64,000 bases of DNA, taken from NCBI RefSeq assembly GCF_000442515.1, contig NZ_AQPH01000009.1, positions 1-64,000 on the forward strand. The letters are read 5' to 3'. Under the pieces are notes generated by a model. The model saw nothing but the letters and a program-made list of their open reading frames with translations, did not search any database and was not told the origin of the DNA. Positions 54,156 to 63,976 of the stretch are shown one piece after another; position 1 is the first letter of the stretch, and each line of letters starts with the position of its first letter. The stretch is from Magnetospirillum fulvum MGU-K5 (GTDB lineage: Bacteria > Pseudomonadota > Alphaproteobacteria > Rhodospirillales > Magnetospirillaceae). The position numbers and the translations under genes are program-made.

Positions 54156-54241
54156 AAACCTATCCTTTTTCCTCCCTTTACGGGGAGGTGGCCCCGCTCA
54201 TCCTCCGTGTTATATAGGACTTAAGGGACGGGGAGGATGGG

Positions 54242-56857
54242 ATGCCGTTATTGCGTAAGATCGAAGTTACCACCGGCGTCTGGTGGGTCGAGGTGCCCCA
54301 GGCGGGTCTGTGCGTGCTGTGCGGCTGTCCCGCCGATGTCGTCAAACATCTGATGAAGCGCGGCCTGATCGTCTCGACCGAGATGAACGGCGTTCCCTTC
54401 GAAACCGGCCCCAACGCGATCTTGCTGTCCGATGCGATGGTGCAGAACGGCAGCTTTTCCAATCTGGCCGAGTTCCCGGTGTTGCAGATGCTGTATCGCC
54501 AGGGAATGATTCTGCCCGACCATCCCGGCAATACCGGGGTCAAGCCGTTGCTGCTGGGCAGCGCCGATCAGGTTCAGGCGCAGATGCAGTACATCTATCG
54601 CGGCAATTACGGGCTGGTCAGCGAGGACGAAATCGTCGAGGCCGGGATCGACCCGGCCACCGCCCAAGCCATGATGCGGATGAAGCTGAAATTCGCGTTT
54701 GGCCAGATTCGTCATCCCGCCGATCTGCTCGATACCCGGATCGTCGATACCGAGCCGGTCGAGATCAGAAACGGCGTCACGGTGCGGCGGATGCTGTTCA
54801 ACGTCTTTCAGTTTTCCTATGAGGGCGAGACGGCGGTGGTCGATCTCAACCTGCCGCCGTTCGAGACCTACGAGCCGCCCTATCCGCTGGGCTATCACCA
54901 GTTGCGGCGTGAATATTTCGCCGTCATCCATTCCGGCGAGGGCGACGGCTGGGACATCAACCGCCCCAGCATGGCCTCGATCGTGATGTTCCAGGGCCGG
55001 ATCTTCCTGGTCGATGCCGGTCCCAACATCCTTTATTCGCTGAACGCGCTGGGGATCGGCGTCAATGAGATCGAGGGGATTTTCCACACCCATTCCCATG
55101 ATGACCATTTCGCCGGTCTGACCACGCTGATCCGCTCGGACCACAAGCTGAAATATTACGCGACGCCCTTGGTGCGGGCGGCGGTGGCGAAGAAGGTTGC
55201 CGCGCTGTTGTGCATCGAGGAAGAGGCGTTCGGCGATTATTTCGATGTTTGCCCGCTGGTCGAGGGCGCGTGGAATCTGATCGACGGGCTGGAGGTGATG
55301 CCGGTGTTCTCGCCCCATCCGGTCGAGACGACGATCATGCATTTCCGGGCGATGTGGGAAGGAGGCTACCGTACCTATTCCCATCTGGCCGATATCTGCC
55401 GCCTGTCGGTGCTGCGCGGCTTTGTTACAGACGATCCCGCCGCCCCCGGGATCGATCAGGCGATGTACGACCGGATCGCCGCCGAATATGCCAAGCCCGC
55501 CAACGTCAAAAAGATCGATGTCGGCGGTGGGATGATCCATGGCGACGCCTACGATTTCCGCGATGATCGCTCGGGCAAGATCATCCTGGCCCATACCTCG
55601 CACCGCAATACCCGCGCCCAGAAGGCGATCGGGTCAACCGCGTCGTTCGGCACCGTCGATGTGCTGATCCCGTCCAACCACGATTTCATCTGGCCGTTCG
55701 CTTACGAAGCGCTGGATTCCTATTTCCCCGGCATCCCCCGCCACCAGATTCGGGTGCTGCTGAACAACAGGGTGGTGACGTTCAATCCGGGGACGATCCT
55801 GATCAAGGAACGCACCGTCAACGACTATATCTATCTGGTGCTGTCGGGCAGCGTCGAGATGATCCCGATCGAACTGGAAACCCGTAGCGTGCTGTCGGCC
55901 GGGGCGTTGATCGGCGAATTGTCGGGGCTGTTCGGTGCGTTGGCGTCCGAGACCTACCGCGCCACCAGCTTTGTCCAGACCCTGGCGATTCCCTGCTCGC
56001 TTTATAGCGAGTTCGTCCGCCGCAACGATGTCTTCCCCGACCTGTCGCGGGTTCAGGAGCATCGCGAATTCCTGTTGCGCACCGCGCTGTTCGGCGAAGT
56101 GGTGTCATCGCGGTCGTTGAACGGGATCGCCCAGGCGATGACCAAAATCCTGGTCGCGGGGGAACAGGTGATCGATCCCGGCCCCGGCATGGTCGGGATG
56201 ATCAAGAGCGGCACCGCCGGGCGCTATCTCGGCGACCATATGTTCGAGACGCTTCGGGTCGGCGATTATTTCGGCGAGGAAGCGGCGGTGTTCGAAACGC
56301 CCAGCTTGTTGCGGGTCCGCGCGATCGACCCGTGCGAGGTCTTTCTGGTTCCGGCCGAAGCGTTGCGTGACATCCCGTCGGTGCGCTGGAAGCTGTTCGA
56401 AGCCACCACCAAGCGGCTGCGGGCGATGCTGGAGGCGGGCGAGCACGCCCGGGTGCTGATCCGCTGGAACGACGAATATTCAGTCGGGGTGCAGCGGATC
56501 GACAGCCATCATCGCCGCCTGTTCGAGATCAGCAATTCCGTGCTGGACCAGATGGATCGGGGCTGTTCTTCCGCCGATGTCGCGGATTCGCTGGGGCTGT
56601 TGCTGGATTACGCCCGCTTCCATTTCGGCGAGGAAGAGACGTTGATGGTCCGCTATAAATACGGCGATACGAGGCTCCACCGCGCCCAGCACGAACGCCT
56701 GCTTCAGCAATTGGGCGACATCCGCGCCATCGTCGCGGCGGGCGATGGCTACAAGACGGTCGAAATCTTGACCTTCCTCCAGGATTGGATCGTCTCGCAC
56801 ACCCTGTCCGAGGATCGCCGCGCCGCCAGCTTCCTCAATTCGAAGGGGGTCTATTAA
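54242..56857 (+). CDS. Metallo-beta-lactamase/double cNMP-binding/hemerythrin fusion
   Basis: An 871-residue multidomain protein. Residues 1-220 are an unassigned N-terminal region with three close cysteines (C24, C27, C29 in 'CVLCGCPADVVKHL'). A metallo-beta-lactamase domain follows (about 225-490) with H284, H286, D288 and H289 in 'FHTHSHDDHFAG', later H434 in 'IHGD', and H451/H454. Two cyclic-nucleotide-binding domains (about 505-600 and 620-725; 'GDYFGEEAAVFE' in the second), then a bacteriohemerythrin domain (738-865) with all seven diiron ligands: H757, H794, E798, H813, H817, H853 and D858. ATG 54242 has GGAGG upstream. Lies between the liv and leucine-degradation genes. An oxygen/NO- and cNMP-controlled hydrolase is inferred; the substrate is unknown. 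Confidence 0.85.
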   Translation: MPLLRKIEVTTGVWWVEVPQAGLCVLCGCPADVVKHLMKRGLIVSTEMNGVPFETGPNAILLSDAMVQNGSFSNLAEFPVLQMLYRQGMILPDHPGNTGVKPLLLGSADQVQAQMQYIYRGNYGLVSEDEIVEAGIDPATAQAMMRMKLKFAFGQIRHPADLLDTRIVDTEPVEIRNGVTVRRMLFNVFQFSYEGETAVVDLNLPPFETYEPPYPLGYHQLRREYFAVIHSGEGDGWDINRPSMASIVMFQGRIFLVDAGPNILYSLNALGIGVNEIEGIFHTHSHDDHFAGLTTLIRSDHKLKYYATPLVRAAVAKKVAALLCIEEEAFGDYFDVCPLVEGAWNLIDGLEVMPVFSPHPVETTIMHFRAMWEGGYRTYSHLADICRLSVLRGFVTDDPAAPGIDQAMYDRIAAEYAKPANVKKIDVGGGMIHGDAYDFRDDRSGKIILAHTSHRNTRAQKAIGSTASFGTVDVLIPSNHDFIWPFAYEALDSYFPGIPRHQIRVLLNNRVVTFNPGTILIKERTVNDYIYLVLSGSVEMIPIELETRSVLSAGALIGELSGLFGALASETYRATSFVQTLAIPCSLYSEFVRRNDVFPDLSRVQEHREFLLRTALFGEVVSSRSLNGIAQAMTKILVAGEQVIDPGPGMVGMIKSGTAGRYLGDHMFETLRVGDYFGEEAAVFETPSLLRVRAIDPCEVFLVPAEALRDIPSVRWKLFEATTKRLRAMLEAGEHARVLIRWNDEYSVGVQRIDSHHRRLFEISNSVLDQMDRGCSSADVADSLGLLLDYARFHFGEEETLMVRYKYGDTRLHRAQHERLLQQLGDIRAIVAAGDGYKTVEILTFLQDWIVSHTLSEDRRAASFLNSKGVY

Positions 56858-56877
56858 CCCCCTTCGTCCGACCGGGC

Positions 56878-57483
56878 TTACCGGGTCTGGTGCAACGGTT
56901 GCAGCGGCCCGCAATCGACGCTGCCCCGGTTGGGTTCGACCGCCGCCAGCGGGGCGCAGGCGACCAGCGAGGCATGACAGCGCCGGGTCAGTCGCTGATA
57001 TTCGGCGGTTCCGGCCGATTTCCAGGCGATCTCGTCCTCGGTGACGGGGCGCAGCACCCGGGCCGGGGTTCCGGCGGCCAGACTGCCGGGCGGGATCGTT
57101 TCCCCGGCTTTGACGAAGGATTGGGCGGCGACGATGCTGTTCTCGCCGATCGTCACCCCGTCCATCAGCACCGCGTTCATCCCGACCAGGGCGTTACGGC
57201 CAATCCGGCAGCCATGGAGAATCGCGCCATGGCCGATATGGCCGTCGGTGTCGATCACCACCTCTTCGCGGGGGAAGGCGTGCAGCACGCAGCAATCCTG
57301 GACATTGGCGCCCGCACCGATCCGGATCGCCCCGAAATCGCCGCGCAGTGAGGCCAGCGGCCCGATATAGCAGCCCGGCCCGACCACCACGTCGCCGATC
57401 AGAACCGCGCTGGGGTGAACGAAGGCGGTGGGATCGACGACGGGGACGATTCCATCGATGGCATACACGGTCAGACTCATCAT
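56878..57483 (-). CDS. PaaY-like left-handed beta-helix protein (gamma-carbonic anhydrase family)
   Basis: A 201-residue hexapeptide-repeat trimer. '[25 protein letters not shown]', '[25 protein letters not shown]', and zinc-site histidines in '[11 protein letters not shown]'. Closest to PaaY/CaiE, where PaaY is a thioesterase that clears dead-end CoA esters. Its ATG overlaps the TetR stop by four bases, so it is co-expressed with the regulator of a CoA-ester pathway, and a similar clearing role is inferred. Confidence 0.82.
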   Translation of the reverse strand: MMSLTVYAIDGIVPVVDPTAFVHPSAVLIGDVVVGPGCYIGPLASLRGDFGAIRIGAGANVQDCCVLHAFPREEVVIDTDGHIGHGAILHGCRIGRNALVGMNAVLMDGVTIGENSIVAAQSFVKAGETIPPGSLAAGTPARVLRPVTEDEIAWKSAGTAEYQRLTRRCHASLVACAPLAAVEPNRGSVDCGPLQPLHQTR

Positions 57484-58109
57484 GAACCCTCGGGGTTGGA
57501 GGAGGGCGGCCGGGGCGTCTTGTCCCCCACCGCGTCCAGCACCATGCCGGTGTAAAGCGTCACCACATCATCGGCGCCAAGCCGTCCGTCGGGCCGGAAC
57601 CAAGTGCACACCCCGGTCAGCATCGCCAGGATGCCATAGGCCGCGACCTGGGGATCGGCGACGCTGAACCGGCCCTCGGCCAGCCCGTCTTCCAGGATCG
57701 TGATCAGCCGCTGTTCATAGGCGCGTCGCATCGCGACGATGATGTCGTAATTCTCGGGATCAAGGCTGCGCAGTTCGGAATAGCAGATGAACACCTCGCG
57801 CTTGCGGGCGATGTGATAGCTGACGTGGAAGGCGGCGAAGGTCTGCAATTTCTGGTGCGCGTCTCCGGCCGGGGCCAGCGCCTCGTCCAGGCTGGAAAGC
57901 AGGTCTTCCATATGCTTGCGCAACAGCCCGAACAGCAGATCCTGCTTGGTGCTGATGTGGTTGTAGAGCGATCCGACCTGAAGCCCGACCTCGGTCGCGA
58001 GGTGGCGCAGGCTCATCGCCTCGTAGCCTTTCTCGTAGATCAGCCGCAACCCGGCCTGGCTGATTGCCTCCATCGTCTTTGGACCGTGTGATCCCGCCGT
58101 TCGCGCCAT
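57480..58109 (-). CDS. TetR-family regulator, probable controller of leucine degradation
   Basis: A 209-residue regulator. N-terminal helix-turn-helix '[28 protein letters not shown]' region, then a ligand-binding helical domain. Start ATG 58109 was chosen because it gives the usual 15-residue lead to the HTH. Divergent from the ivd operon; a palindrome in the shared promoter (58273-58292) is the likely operator. Comparable TetR regulators (LiuQ) control branched-chain amino acid breakdown in other proteobacteria; the effector would be an acyl-CoA. Confidence 0.88.
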   Translation of the reverse strand: MARTAGSHGPKTMEAISQAGLRLIYEKGYEAMSLRHLATEVGLQVGSLYNHISTKQDLLFGLLRKHMEDLLSSLDEALAPAGDAHQKLQTFAAFHVSYHIARKREVFICYSELRSLDPENYDIIVAMRRAYEQRLITILEDGLAEGRFSVADPQVAAYGILAMLTGVCTWFRPDGRLGADDVVTLYTGMVLDAVGDKTPRPPSSNPEGS

Positions 58110-58257
58110 CGTTTGTTCCGTTCGCGTCAATGCCCGTTCGCCGTGGCACGGTACGGGGCAGCCCTGGACGATTCCAATCCTTTTGCCCCGGATCATCACC
58201 GGGACTCCCGCTCTGATCGGATCGGTCGTCGCCATCCGATAGTGCTGCAAGTAAGCC

Positions 58258-58292
58258 TTGCGCGGCAATTAAAAAAACGTATGATCGTTTTT
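58258..58292 (+). promoter_or_regulatory. ivd promoter with overlapping palindromic operator
   Basis: TTGCGC (58258-58263), a 16-base spacer and TATGAT (58280-58285) form a good sigma-70 promoter. The -10 is the exact centre of AAAAACG-TATGAT-CGTTTTT (58273-58292), a perfect 7-bp inverted repeat, so a bound dimer would block RNA polymerase. The divergent TetR protein is the natural candidate. Confidence 0.6.
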
Positions 58293-58357
58293 AACAGAGG
58301 CAGTGGCCCGGTTCTCCGGCCCAAACGCCCGATACGATACAGAGCAGGGAGGCTTTG

Positions 58358-59530
58358 ATGGCGCAGGACCATTCCGCCGTATTCGATTTCGGCCTGGGGT
58401 CGGATATCGACATGTTGCGCGACAGCGTGCGGGCATTCGCCGATGAGCGGATTGCCCCGCGCGCGGCCGAAATCGACCGCAGCGACGACTTCCCCCGCGA
58501 TCTGTGGCCCGAGATGGGGGCGCTCGGCCTTCATGGCGTCACCGTCGCCGAGGAATATGGCGGGTCGCAGATGGGTTATCTCGCCCATTGCGTCGCGATG
58601 GAAGAGGTCAGCCGCGCCTCGGCCTCGGTCGGGCTGTCCTACGGTGCCCATTCCAATCTCTGTATCAACCAAATCCACCGCTGGGGCACCCAGCAGCAGA
58701 AGCAGACCTATCTGCCCCGGCTGGTGTCGGGCGAACATGTCGGCGCCCTGGCGATGAGCGAGGTCGGCGCGGGCTCGGATGTGGTCGGAATGCGTCTGCG
58801 GGCGGAGCGGCGCGGCGACCGCTTCGTTCTGAACGGCAGCAAGATGTGGATCACCAACGGCCATTACGCCGATACCCTGGTGGTCTATGCCAAGACCGAT
58901 CCCGCCGCCGGACCGCGCGGCATCACCGCCTTTCTGATCGAGAAGGGGTTCAAGGGGTTCCGCCCGGCTCAGAAGCTCGACAAGCTGGGGATGCGCGGCT
59001 CGCCGACCTCGGAATTGCTGTTCGAGGAATGCGAGGTTCCGGCCGAAAACATCCTGGGCTCCCTCAATGAGGGGGTAAAGGTGCTGATGAGCGGGCTGGA
59101 TTACGAACGGGCGGTGCTGGCCGCCGGTCCGCTGGGGATCATGCAGGCGGCGCTTGATCTGGTGCTGCCCTACATCCACGACCGTCAGCAATTCGGCCAG
59201 CCGATCGGCGAGTTCCAGCTGATCCAGGCCAAGATCGCCGACATGTATACCGAGATGAACGCGTCCCGCGCCTATGTCTATGCGGTGGCGCGGGCGTGTG
59301 ACGCCGGACGGACCAGCCGCCAGGATGCCGCTGGCGCGATCCTGTATGCCGCCGAACGGGCGACCCGCTCGGCGCTGGAGGCGATTCAGATCCTGGGCGG
59401 CAACGGCTACATCAACGAGTTCCCCGCCGGGCGGCTGCTCCGCGACGCCAAGCTGTACGAAATCGGGGCCGGGACCAGCGAAATCCGCCGGATGCTGATC
59501 GGCCGCGAATTGTTCAAGCAAACCGCCTGA
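58358..59530 (+). CDS. ivd: Isovaleryl-CoA dehydrogenase
   Basis: A 390-residue acyl-CoA dehydrogenase oxidising isovaleryl-CoA to 3-methylcrotonyl-CoA. '[13 protein letters not shown]' and '[19 protein letters not shown]' bind FAD; the catalytic glutamate is in '[19 protein letters not shown]', the IVD-type position rather than the usual C-terminal one. ATG 58358 has AGGGAGG six bases upstream. First gene of the leucine degradation operon. Confidence 0.95.
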   Translation: MAQDHSAVFDFGLGSDIDMLRDSVRAFADERIAPRAAEIDRSDDFPRDLWPEMGALGLHGVTVAEEYGGSQMGYLAHCVAMEEVSRASASVGLSYGAHSNLCINQIHRWGTQQQKQTYLPRLVSGEHVGALAMSEVGAGSDVVGMRLRAERRGDRFVLNGSKMWITNGHYADTLVVYAKTDPAAGPRGITAFLIEKGFKGFRPAQKLDKLGMRGSPTSELLFEECEVPAENILGSLNEGVKVLMSGLDYERAVLAAGPLGIMQAALDLVLPYIHDRQQFGQPIGEFQLIQAKIADMYTEMNASRAYVYAVARACDAGRTSRQDAAGAILYAAERATRSALEAIQILGGNGYINEFPAGRLLRDAKLYEIGAGTSEIRRMLIGRELFKQTA

Positions 59531-59568
59531 CCGCGACAGGACGTCCCCGGACGCGAAGGAACCCAGCT

Positions 59569-61173
59569 ATGATTCTTCACTCTTCCCTGTCGCGGCAGGA
59601 CCCGACCTTCAAGACCAATGCCGAGGCGATGCGGGCGCTGGTCGAGGATTTGCGGGCCAAGGTCGCCGAGGTCAAAATGGGCGGCGGCCCCCGGTCCCGC
59701 GAGCGTCATCAATCGCGCGGCAAGATGCTGCCGCGTGACCGCGTGCGCGGGCTGCTCGATCCCGGCACGCCCTATCTCGAACTGTCGCAACTGGCCGCCC
59801 ATGGCGTGTATGACGAACAGATCGCCTCGGCCGGTTTGTTGACCGGGATCGGCCGGGTGGCCGGGCGCGAATGCGTCATCATCGCCAACGACGCCACCGT
59901 CAAGGGCGGCACCTATTATCCCCTGACGGTCAAGAAGCACCTGCGCGCCCAGGAGATCGCCCGCGAAAACCGGCTGCCCTGCCTCTATCTGGTCGATTCG
60001 GGCGGGGCAAACCTGCCCAACCAGGACGAGGTTTTTCCCGACCGCGAGCATTTCGGCCGCATCTTCTATAATCAGGCCCTGATGTCGGCGGAAGGCATTC
60101 CCCAGATCGCGGTGGTGATGGGAAGCTGCACCGCCGGGGGAGCCTATGTTCCGGCGATGAGCGACGAATCGATCATCGTCCGCAACCAGGGCACCATCTT
60201 TCTGGGCGGCCCGCCGCTGGTGAAGGCCGCGACCGGCGAAGTGGTGACGGCCGAGGATCTGGGCGGGGCCGACGTTCATTCCCGCATCTCAGGCGTGACC
60301 GACCATTACGCCCATGACGACGCCCACGCTTTGGCGATTGCCCGCCGGGTGGTGGGCACGCTGAACCGGCCCAAGCGCCCGGATGTCGAATTACGCCCCC
60401 CGGTCGAGCCGCTGTATCCCGCCGACGATCTGCATGGGATCGTGCCCACCGATCCGCGCAAGCCGTTCGATGTGCGCGAGGTGATTGCCCGCTTGGTCGA
60501 TGGCAGCGCGTTCGACGAGTTCAAGAAGCTGTACGGGACCACCCTGGTCTGCGGCTTCGCTCACATCTTCGGCTATCCAGTCGGCATCGTCGCCAATAAC
60601 GGCATCCTGTTTTCCGAATCCGCTCTGAAAGGCGCTCATTTCGTCGAATTGTGCGCCCAGCGCGGTATCCCGCTGGTGTTCCTGCAAAACATCACCGGCT
60701 TCATGATCGGCCGCAAATACGAAGCGGGCGGCATCGCCAAGGACGGGGCCAAGATGGTTGCCGCCGTCTCCTGCGCCCGGGTGCCGAAGCTGACGGTGGT
60801 GATCGGCGGCAGCTTTGGCGCGGGCAATTACGGGATGTGCGGCCGGGCGTTCTCGCCGCGCTTTCTGTGGATGTGGCCCAATGCCCGCATCTCGGTGATG
60901 GGGGGCGAGCAGGCCGCCAACGTGCTGTCGCAGGTCCGCCGCGACAGTCTGGAGGTGCAGGGCAAAAGCTGGAGCGTGGAGGAAGAGGCCGCGTTCAAGG
61001 CCCCGATCCGCGCCCAGTACGAGACCCAGGGCCATCCTTATTACGCCTCGGCCCGGCTGTGGGACGATGGGATCATCGATCCCGCCAATACCCGGATGGT
61101 GCTCGGGCTCGGCCTGTCGGCCGCGCTCAACGCTCCGATTGAGCGGACCACCTTCGGCATCTTCAGAATGTGA
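59569..61173 (+). CDS. mccB: 3-Methylcrotonyl-CoA carboxylase beta subunit
   Basis: A 534-residue carboxyltransferase. '[35 protein letters not shown]' and '[25 protein letters not shown]' are MCC beta signatures, with the glycine-rich oxyanion regions '[16 protein letters not shown]' and '[16 protein letters not shown]'. Transfers the carboxyl group from biotin to 3-methylcrotonyl-CoA. The length and the 'KTNAEAM' N terminus agree with the family. Follows ivd by 38 bases. Confidence 0.96.
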   Translation: MILHSSLSRQDPTFKTNAEAMRALVEDLRAKVAEVKMGGGPRSRERHQSRGKMLPRDRVRGLLDPGTPYLELSQLAAHGVYDEQIASAGLLTGIGRVAGRECVIIANDATVKGGTYYPLTVKKHLRAQEIARENRLPCLYLVDSGGANLPNQDEVFPDREHFGRIFYNQALMSAEGIPQIAVVMGSCTAGGAYVPAMSDESIIVRNQGTIFLGGPPLVKAATGEVVTAEDLGGADVHSRISGVTDHYAHDDAHALAIARRVVGTLNRPKRPDVELRPPVEPLYPADDLHGIVPTDPRKPFDVREVIARLVDGSAFDEFKKLYGTTLVCGFAHIFGYPVGIVANNGILFSESALKGAHFVELCAQRGIPLVFLQNITGFMIGRKYEAGGIAKDGAKMVAAVSCARVPKLTVVIGGSFGAGNYGMCGRAFSPRFLWMWPNARISVMGGEQAANVLSQVRRDSLEVQGKSWSVEEEAAFKAPIRAQYETQGHPYYASARLWDDGIIDPANTRMVLGLGLSAALNAPIERTTFGIFRM

Positions 61174-61180
61174 GGCGACG

Positions 61181-61969
61181 ATGACCGAGCAAACGATTCG
61201 CGTCTCCCGACGGGGCGACGGGGTGGCCTGTGTCACCCTGGCCCGCGCCCAGGTTCACAACGCCTTTAACGAGCGGATGATCGCCGACCTGACCAATGCG
61301 CTTGTCGCCCTGGGCAAGGACAAGACGGTGCGGGCGGTGGTGCTGGCCGCCGATGGGGCCAGCTTTTCCGCCGGGGCCGATCTCGACTGGATGCGGCGCA
61401 GTGCGACCTATGCCCCGGCCGAAAATCTCGCCGATGCCCAGGGGCTGGCTGAACTGATGCGGGTGCTGAACACCTTGCCCAAGCCGACGATTGCCCGGGT
61501 CCAGGGGGCGGCCTTTGGCGGCGGTGTCGGGCTGGTGGCCTGCTGCGACATCGCGATTGCCGTCGATAGTGCGGTGTTCTGCCTGTCCGAGGTTCGGCTG
61601 GGACTGATCCCGGCGGTGATCTCGCCTTATGTGATCGCGGCGATCGGGGCGCGGGCTGCCAGGCGCTGGTTCCTGTCCGCCGAACGGTTCGTTGCCGCCG
61701 AGGCGTTGCGGCTCGGGCTGCTCCATCGGGTGGTCGAGGCCGACGATCTTGATGCCGCAATCGAGGAGATGCTGGTTCCGCTGCTGGCCGGGGCGCCCGA
61801 GGCTCAGGCCGCCGCCAAGGACCTGATCTTCGCGGTTACCGATCGCCCGCTCTCCCAGGCGCTGATCGCCGACACCACCCGCCGCATTGCCGAGCAGCGC
61901 GCCGGGGCGGAAGGACGCGAAGGGATCGCCGCCTTTTTGAACAAACGCCCGCCGGTGTGGGGAGGCTGA
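61181..61969 (+). CDS. Methylglutaconyl-CoA hydratase-like enoyl-CoA hydratase
   Basis: A 262-residue crotonase. Oxyanion loops 'ASFSAGADLDWMRRSATY' and 'QGAAFGGGVGLVACCDIAIA', active-site 'VFCLSEVRLGLIPAVISPYVI' (catalytic Glu). Position between mccB and mccA identifies it as the hydratase converting 3-methylglutaconyl-CoA to HMG-CoA. Starts seven bases after the mccB stop. Confidence 0.92.
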   Translation: MTEQTIRVSRRGDGVACVTLARAQVHNAFNERMIADLTNALVALGKDKTVRAVVLAADGASFSAGADLDWMRRSATYAPAENLADAQGLAELMRVLNTLPKPTIARVQGAAFGGGVGLVACCDIAIAVDSAVFCLSEVRLGLIPAVISPYVIAAIGARAARRWFLSAERFVAAEALRLGLLHRVVEADDLDAAIEEMLVPLLAGAPEAQAAAKDLIFAVTDRPLSQALIADTTRRIAEQRAGAEGREGIAAFLNKRPPVWGG

Positions 61970-61973
61970 GCCG

Positions 61974-63974
61974 ATGTTTTCGAAAATTCTGATCGCCAAT
62001 CGCGGCGAAATCGCTTGCCGGATCATCCGTACCGCCCAGCGGATGGGGATCGCTACCGTCGCGGTTCATTCCGATGCCGATGCCGGATCGGCGCATGTCG
62101 CGCTGGCTGACGAAGCCTGGGCGATCGGCCCAGCGCCCAGCCGCGAGTCCTATCTGCGGGCTGACAAACTGATCGAGGTGGCGCGCCAGAGCGGGGCCGA
62201 GGCGATCCATCCCGGCTATGGCTTCCTGTCCGAAAATGCCGATTTCGCCGAAGCCTGTGCTGCGGCCGGGCTGGTGTTCATCGGTCCGCCCGTCAGCGCG
62301 ATCCGGGCGATGGGCGGCAAGAGCGAGGCCAAGGCGCTGATGGAACAAGCCGGGGTGCCGCTGGTTCCCGGCTATCACGGCACCGATCAGGACCCGGCGG
62401 TGCTGGCCGAAGCCGCCGAGCGGATCGGCTATCCGGTGCTGATCAAGGCATCGGCGGGCGGCGGCGGCAAGGGGATGCGGGTGGTCGAGTCCCCCGACGA
62501 CTTCGCCGCCCATCTTGCCGGAGCCAAGCGCGAAGCCGCCGGATCGTTCGGCAACGACCGCGTGTTGATCGAGAAATATCTGGCTCGGCCGCGCCATGTC
62601 GAAATCCAGGTGTTCGCCGATGGCTTCGGCCATGCGGTGTCGCTGTTCGAGCGCGATTGCTCGATCCAGCGCCGCCATCAGAAAGTGATCGAGGAAGCCC
62701 CCGCACCGGGGATGGACCCCGCCGTACGCCGCCGGATGGGAGAGGCCGCGATCGCCGCCGCCCAGGCGATCGACTATCGCGGCGCGGGCACCGTCGAGTT
62801 CCTGCTCGAGCCGGACGGCAGCTTCTATTTCATGGAGATGAACACCCGTCTTCAGGTCGAACATCCCGTCACCGAATTCATCACCGGCCTCGATCTGGTC
62901 GAGTGGCAGTTGCGGGTGGCGGCGGGGCAGCCCTTGCCGCTCGGGCAGGAGGATCTGTCGATCCGGGGGCACGCGATCGAGGTTCGTCTTTATGCCGAAG
63001 ACCCCGATGCCGGGTTCATGCCCGCCACCGGCTGCCTTGATCATCTGCGGTTCCCGGTGACCGGCCCGCATCTGCGAGTCGATAGTGGGGTGCGCCAGGG
63101 TGACCGCATCTCGGTCCATTATGACCCGATGATTGCCAAGCTGATCGTGTGGGACGAGGACCGCGAGGGAGCGGTGCGCCGTCTTCGCGCTGCTCTGGCC
63201 GCGACCGAGGTGGCGGGGCTGGCGACCAATCTGACCTTCCTGGCCGCGATTGCCGCCCATCCGGCCTTTGCCGCCGCCGATCTCGATACCGGCTTTATCG
63301 AGCGTCACCGCGCCCAGTTGCTGCCGCCGCCCCAGCCGGTGCCCGACGCGGTGCTGGGGCTGGTCTGCCTCGGGCTGCTGCTCGAACGCCGGGCCACCGC
63401 CGAGCGTGACGCGGCCCGGTCCAGCGATCCCTACAGCCCGTGGGCGCTGTGCGACGGCTGGCGGCTGAATGACGACGCCCATGACAGCCTGCATTTGCGC
63501 CATGGCGAGACCGATCTGGTCGTTCCGCTGATCTACCGGCCCTGGGGCTATGAACTGACCCTGCCGGGCGGGCCGGTCGAGGCACGGGGCACCCTGACCG
63601 CCGATGGCCGTCTGTCCGGCGAAATCGGGACGGTGCGCCGTCAGGCCGGATATGTCCGTCGCGGGGCCGATCTGTCGCTGTTCCTCGGCGGGCGCGCTCA
63701 CCGTCTGACCGTCGTCGATCCCTTGCCGACCGACGAGCCGGAAGAGGCGGCGTCCGGAGTGGTCGCGCCGATGCCCGGTACGGTGATCGCCGTGCTGGTC
63801 GAAGCCGGGGCCCGGGTGACCCAGGGCCAGCCGCTGGTGGTGATGGAGGCGATGAAGATGGAGCACACCCTGAAGGCCCCGGCCAACGGGATCGTCTCGG
63901 GGCTGCATTTCACGGTGGGTGCCCTGGTTGACGAGGGAGAGTCCCTGGTCGCGTTCGAGGCGGAGGTGGCGTAA
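61974..63974 (+). CDS. mccA: 3-Methylcrotonyl-CoA carboxylase alpha subunit
   Basis: A 666-residue biotin carboxylase fused to biotin carrier. N-terminal 'FSKILIANRGEIACRIIRTAQRMGI', ATP-grasp 'KASAGGGGKGMRVV', 'ERDCSIQRRHQKVIEEAPAP' and 'MNTRLQVEHPVTEFITGLDLV'. The biotinylated lysine is in 'EAMKMEHTL' about 40 residues from the end. Partner of MccB. A GGGGAGG ribosome binding site overlaps the hydratase stop. Confidence 0.97.
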   Translation: MFSKILIANRGEIACRIIRTAQRMGIATVAVHSDADAGSAHVALADEAWAIGPAPSRESYLRADKLIEVARQSGAEAIHPGYGFLSENADFAEACAAAGLVFIGPPVSAIRAMGGKSEAKALMEQAGVPLVPGYHGTDQDPAVLAEAAERIGYPVLIKASAGGGGKGMRVVESPDDFAAHLAGAKREAAGSFGNDRVLIEKYLARPRHVEIQVFADGFGHAVSLFERDCSIQRRHQKVIEEAPAPGMDPAVRRRMGEAAIAAAQAIDYRGAGTVEFLLEPDGSFYFMEMNTRLQVEHPVTEFITGLDLVEWQLRVAAGQPLPLGQEDLSIRGHAIEVRLYAEDPDAGFMPATGCLDHLRFPVTGPHLRVDSGVRQGDRISVHYDPMIAKLIVWDEDREGAVRRLRAALAATEVAGLATNLTFLAAIAAHPAFAAADLDTGFIERHRAQLLPPPQPVPDAVLGLVCLGLLLERRATAERDAARSSDPYSPWALCDGWRLNDDAHDSLHLRHGETDLVVPLIYRPWGYELTLPGGPVEARGTLTADGRLSGEIGTVRRQAGYVRRGADLSLFLGGRAHRLTVVDPLPTDEPEEAASGVVAPMPGTVIAVLVEAGARVTQGQPLVVMEAMKMEHTLKAPANGIVSGLHFTVGALVDEGESLVAFEAEVA

Positions 63975-63976
63975 CG

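Noticed and set aside
54248-55603. 451-residue minus-strand ORF opposite the fusion gene
   Set aside because: Low-complexity Asp/His/Gln-rich shadow; the plus frame carries the MBL metal ligands.
61836-63908. 690-residue minus-strand ORF opposite mccA
   Set aside because: Shadow of the mccA gene; the sense strand encodes all biotin carboxylase motifs.
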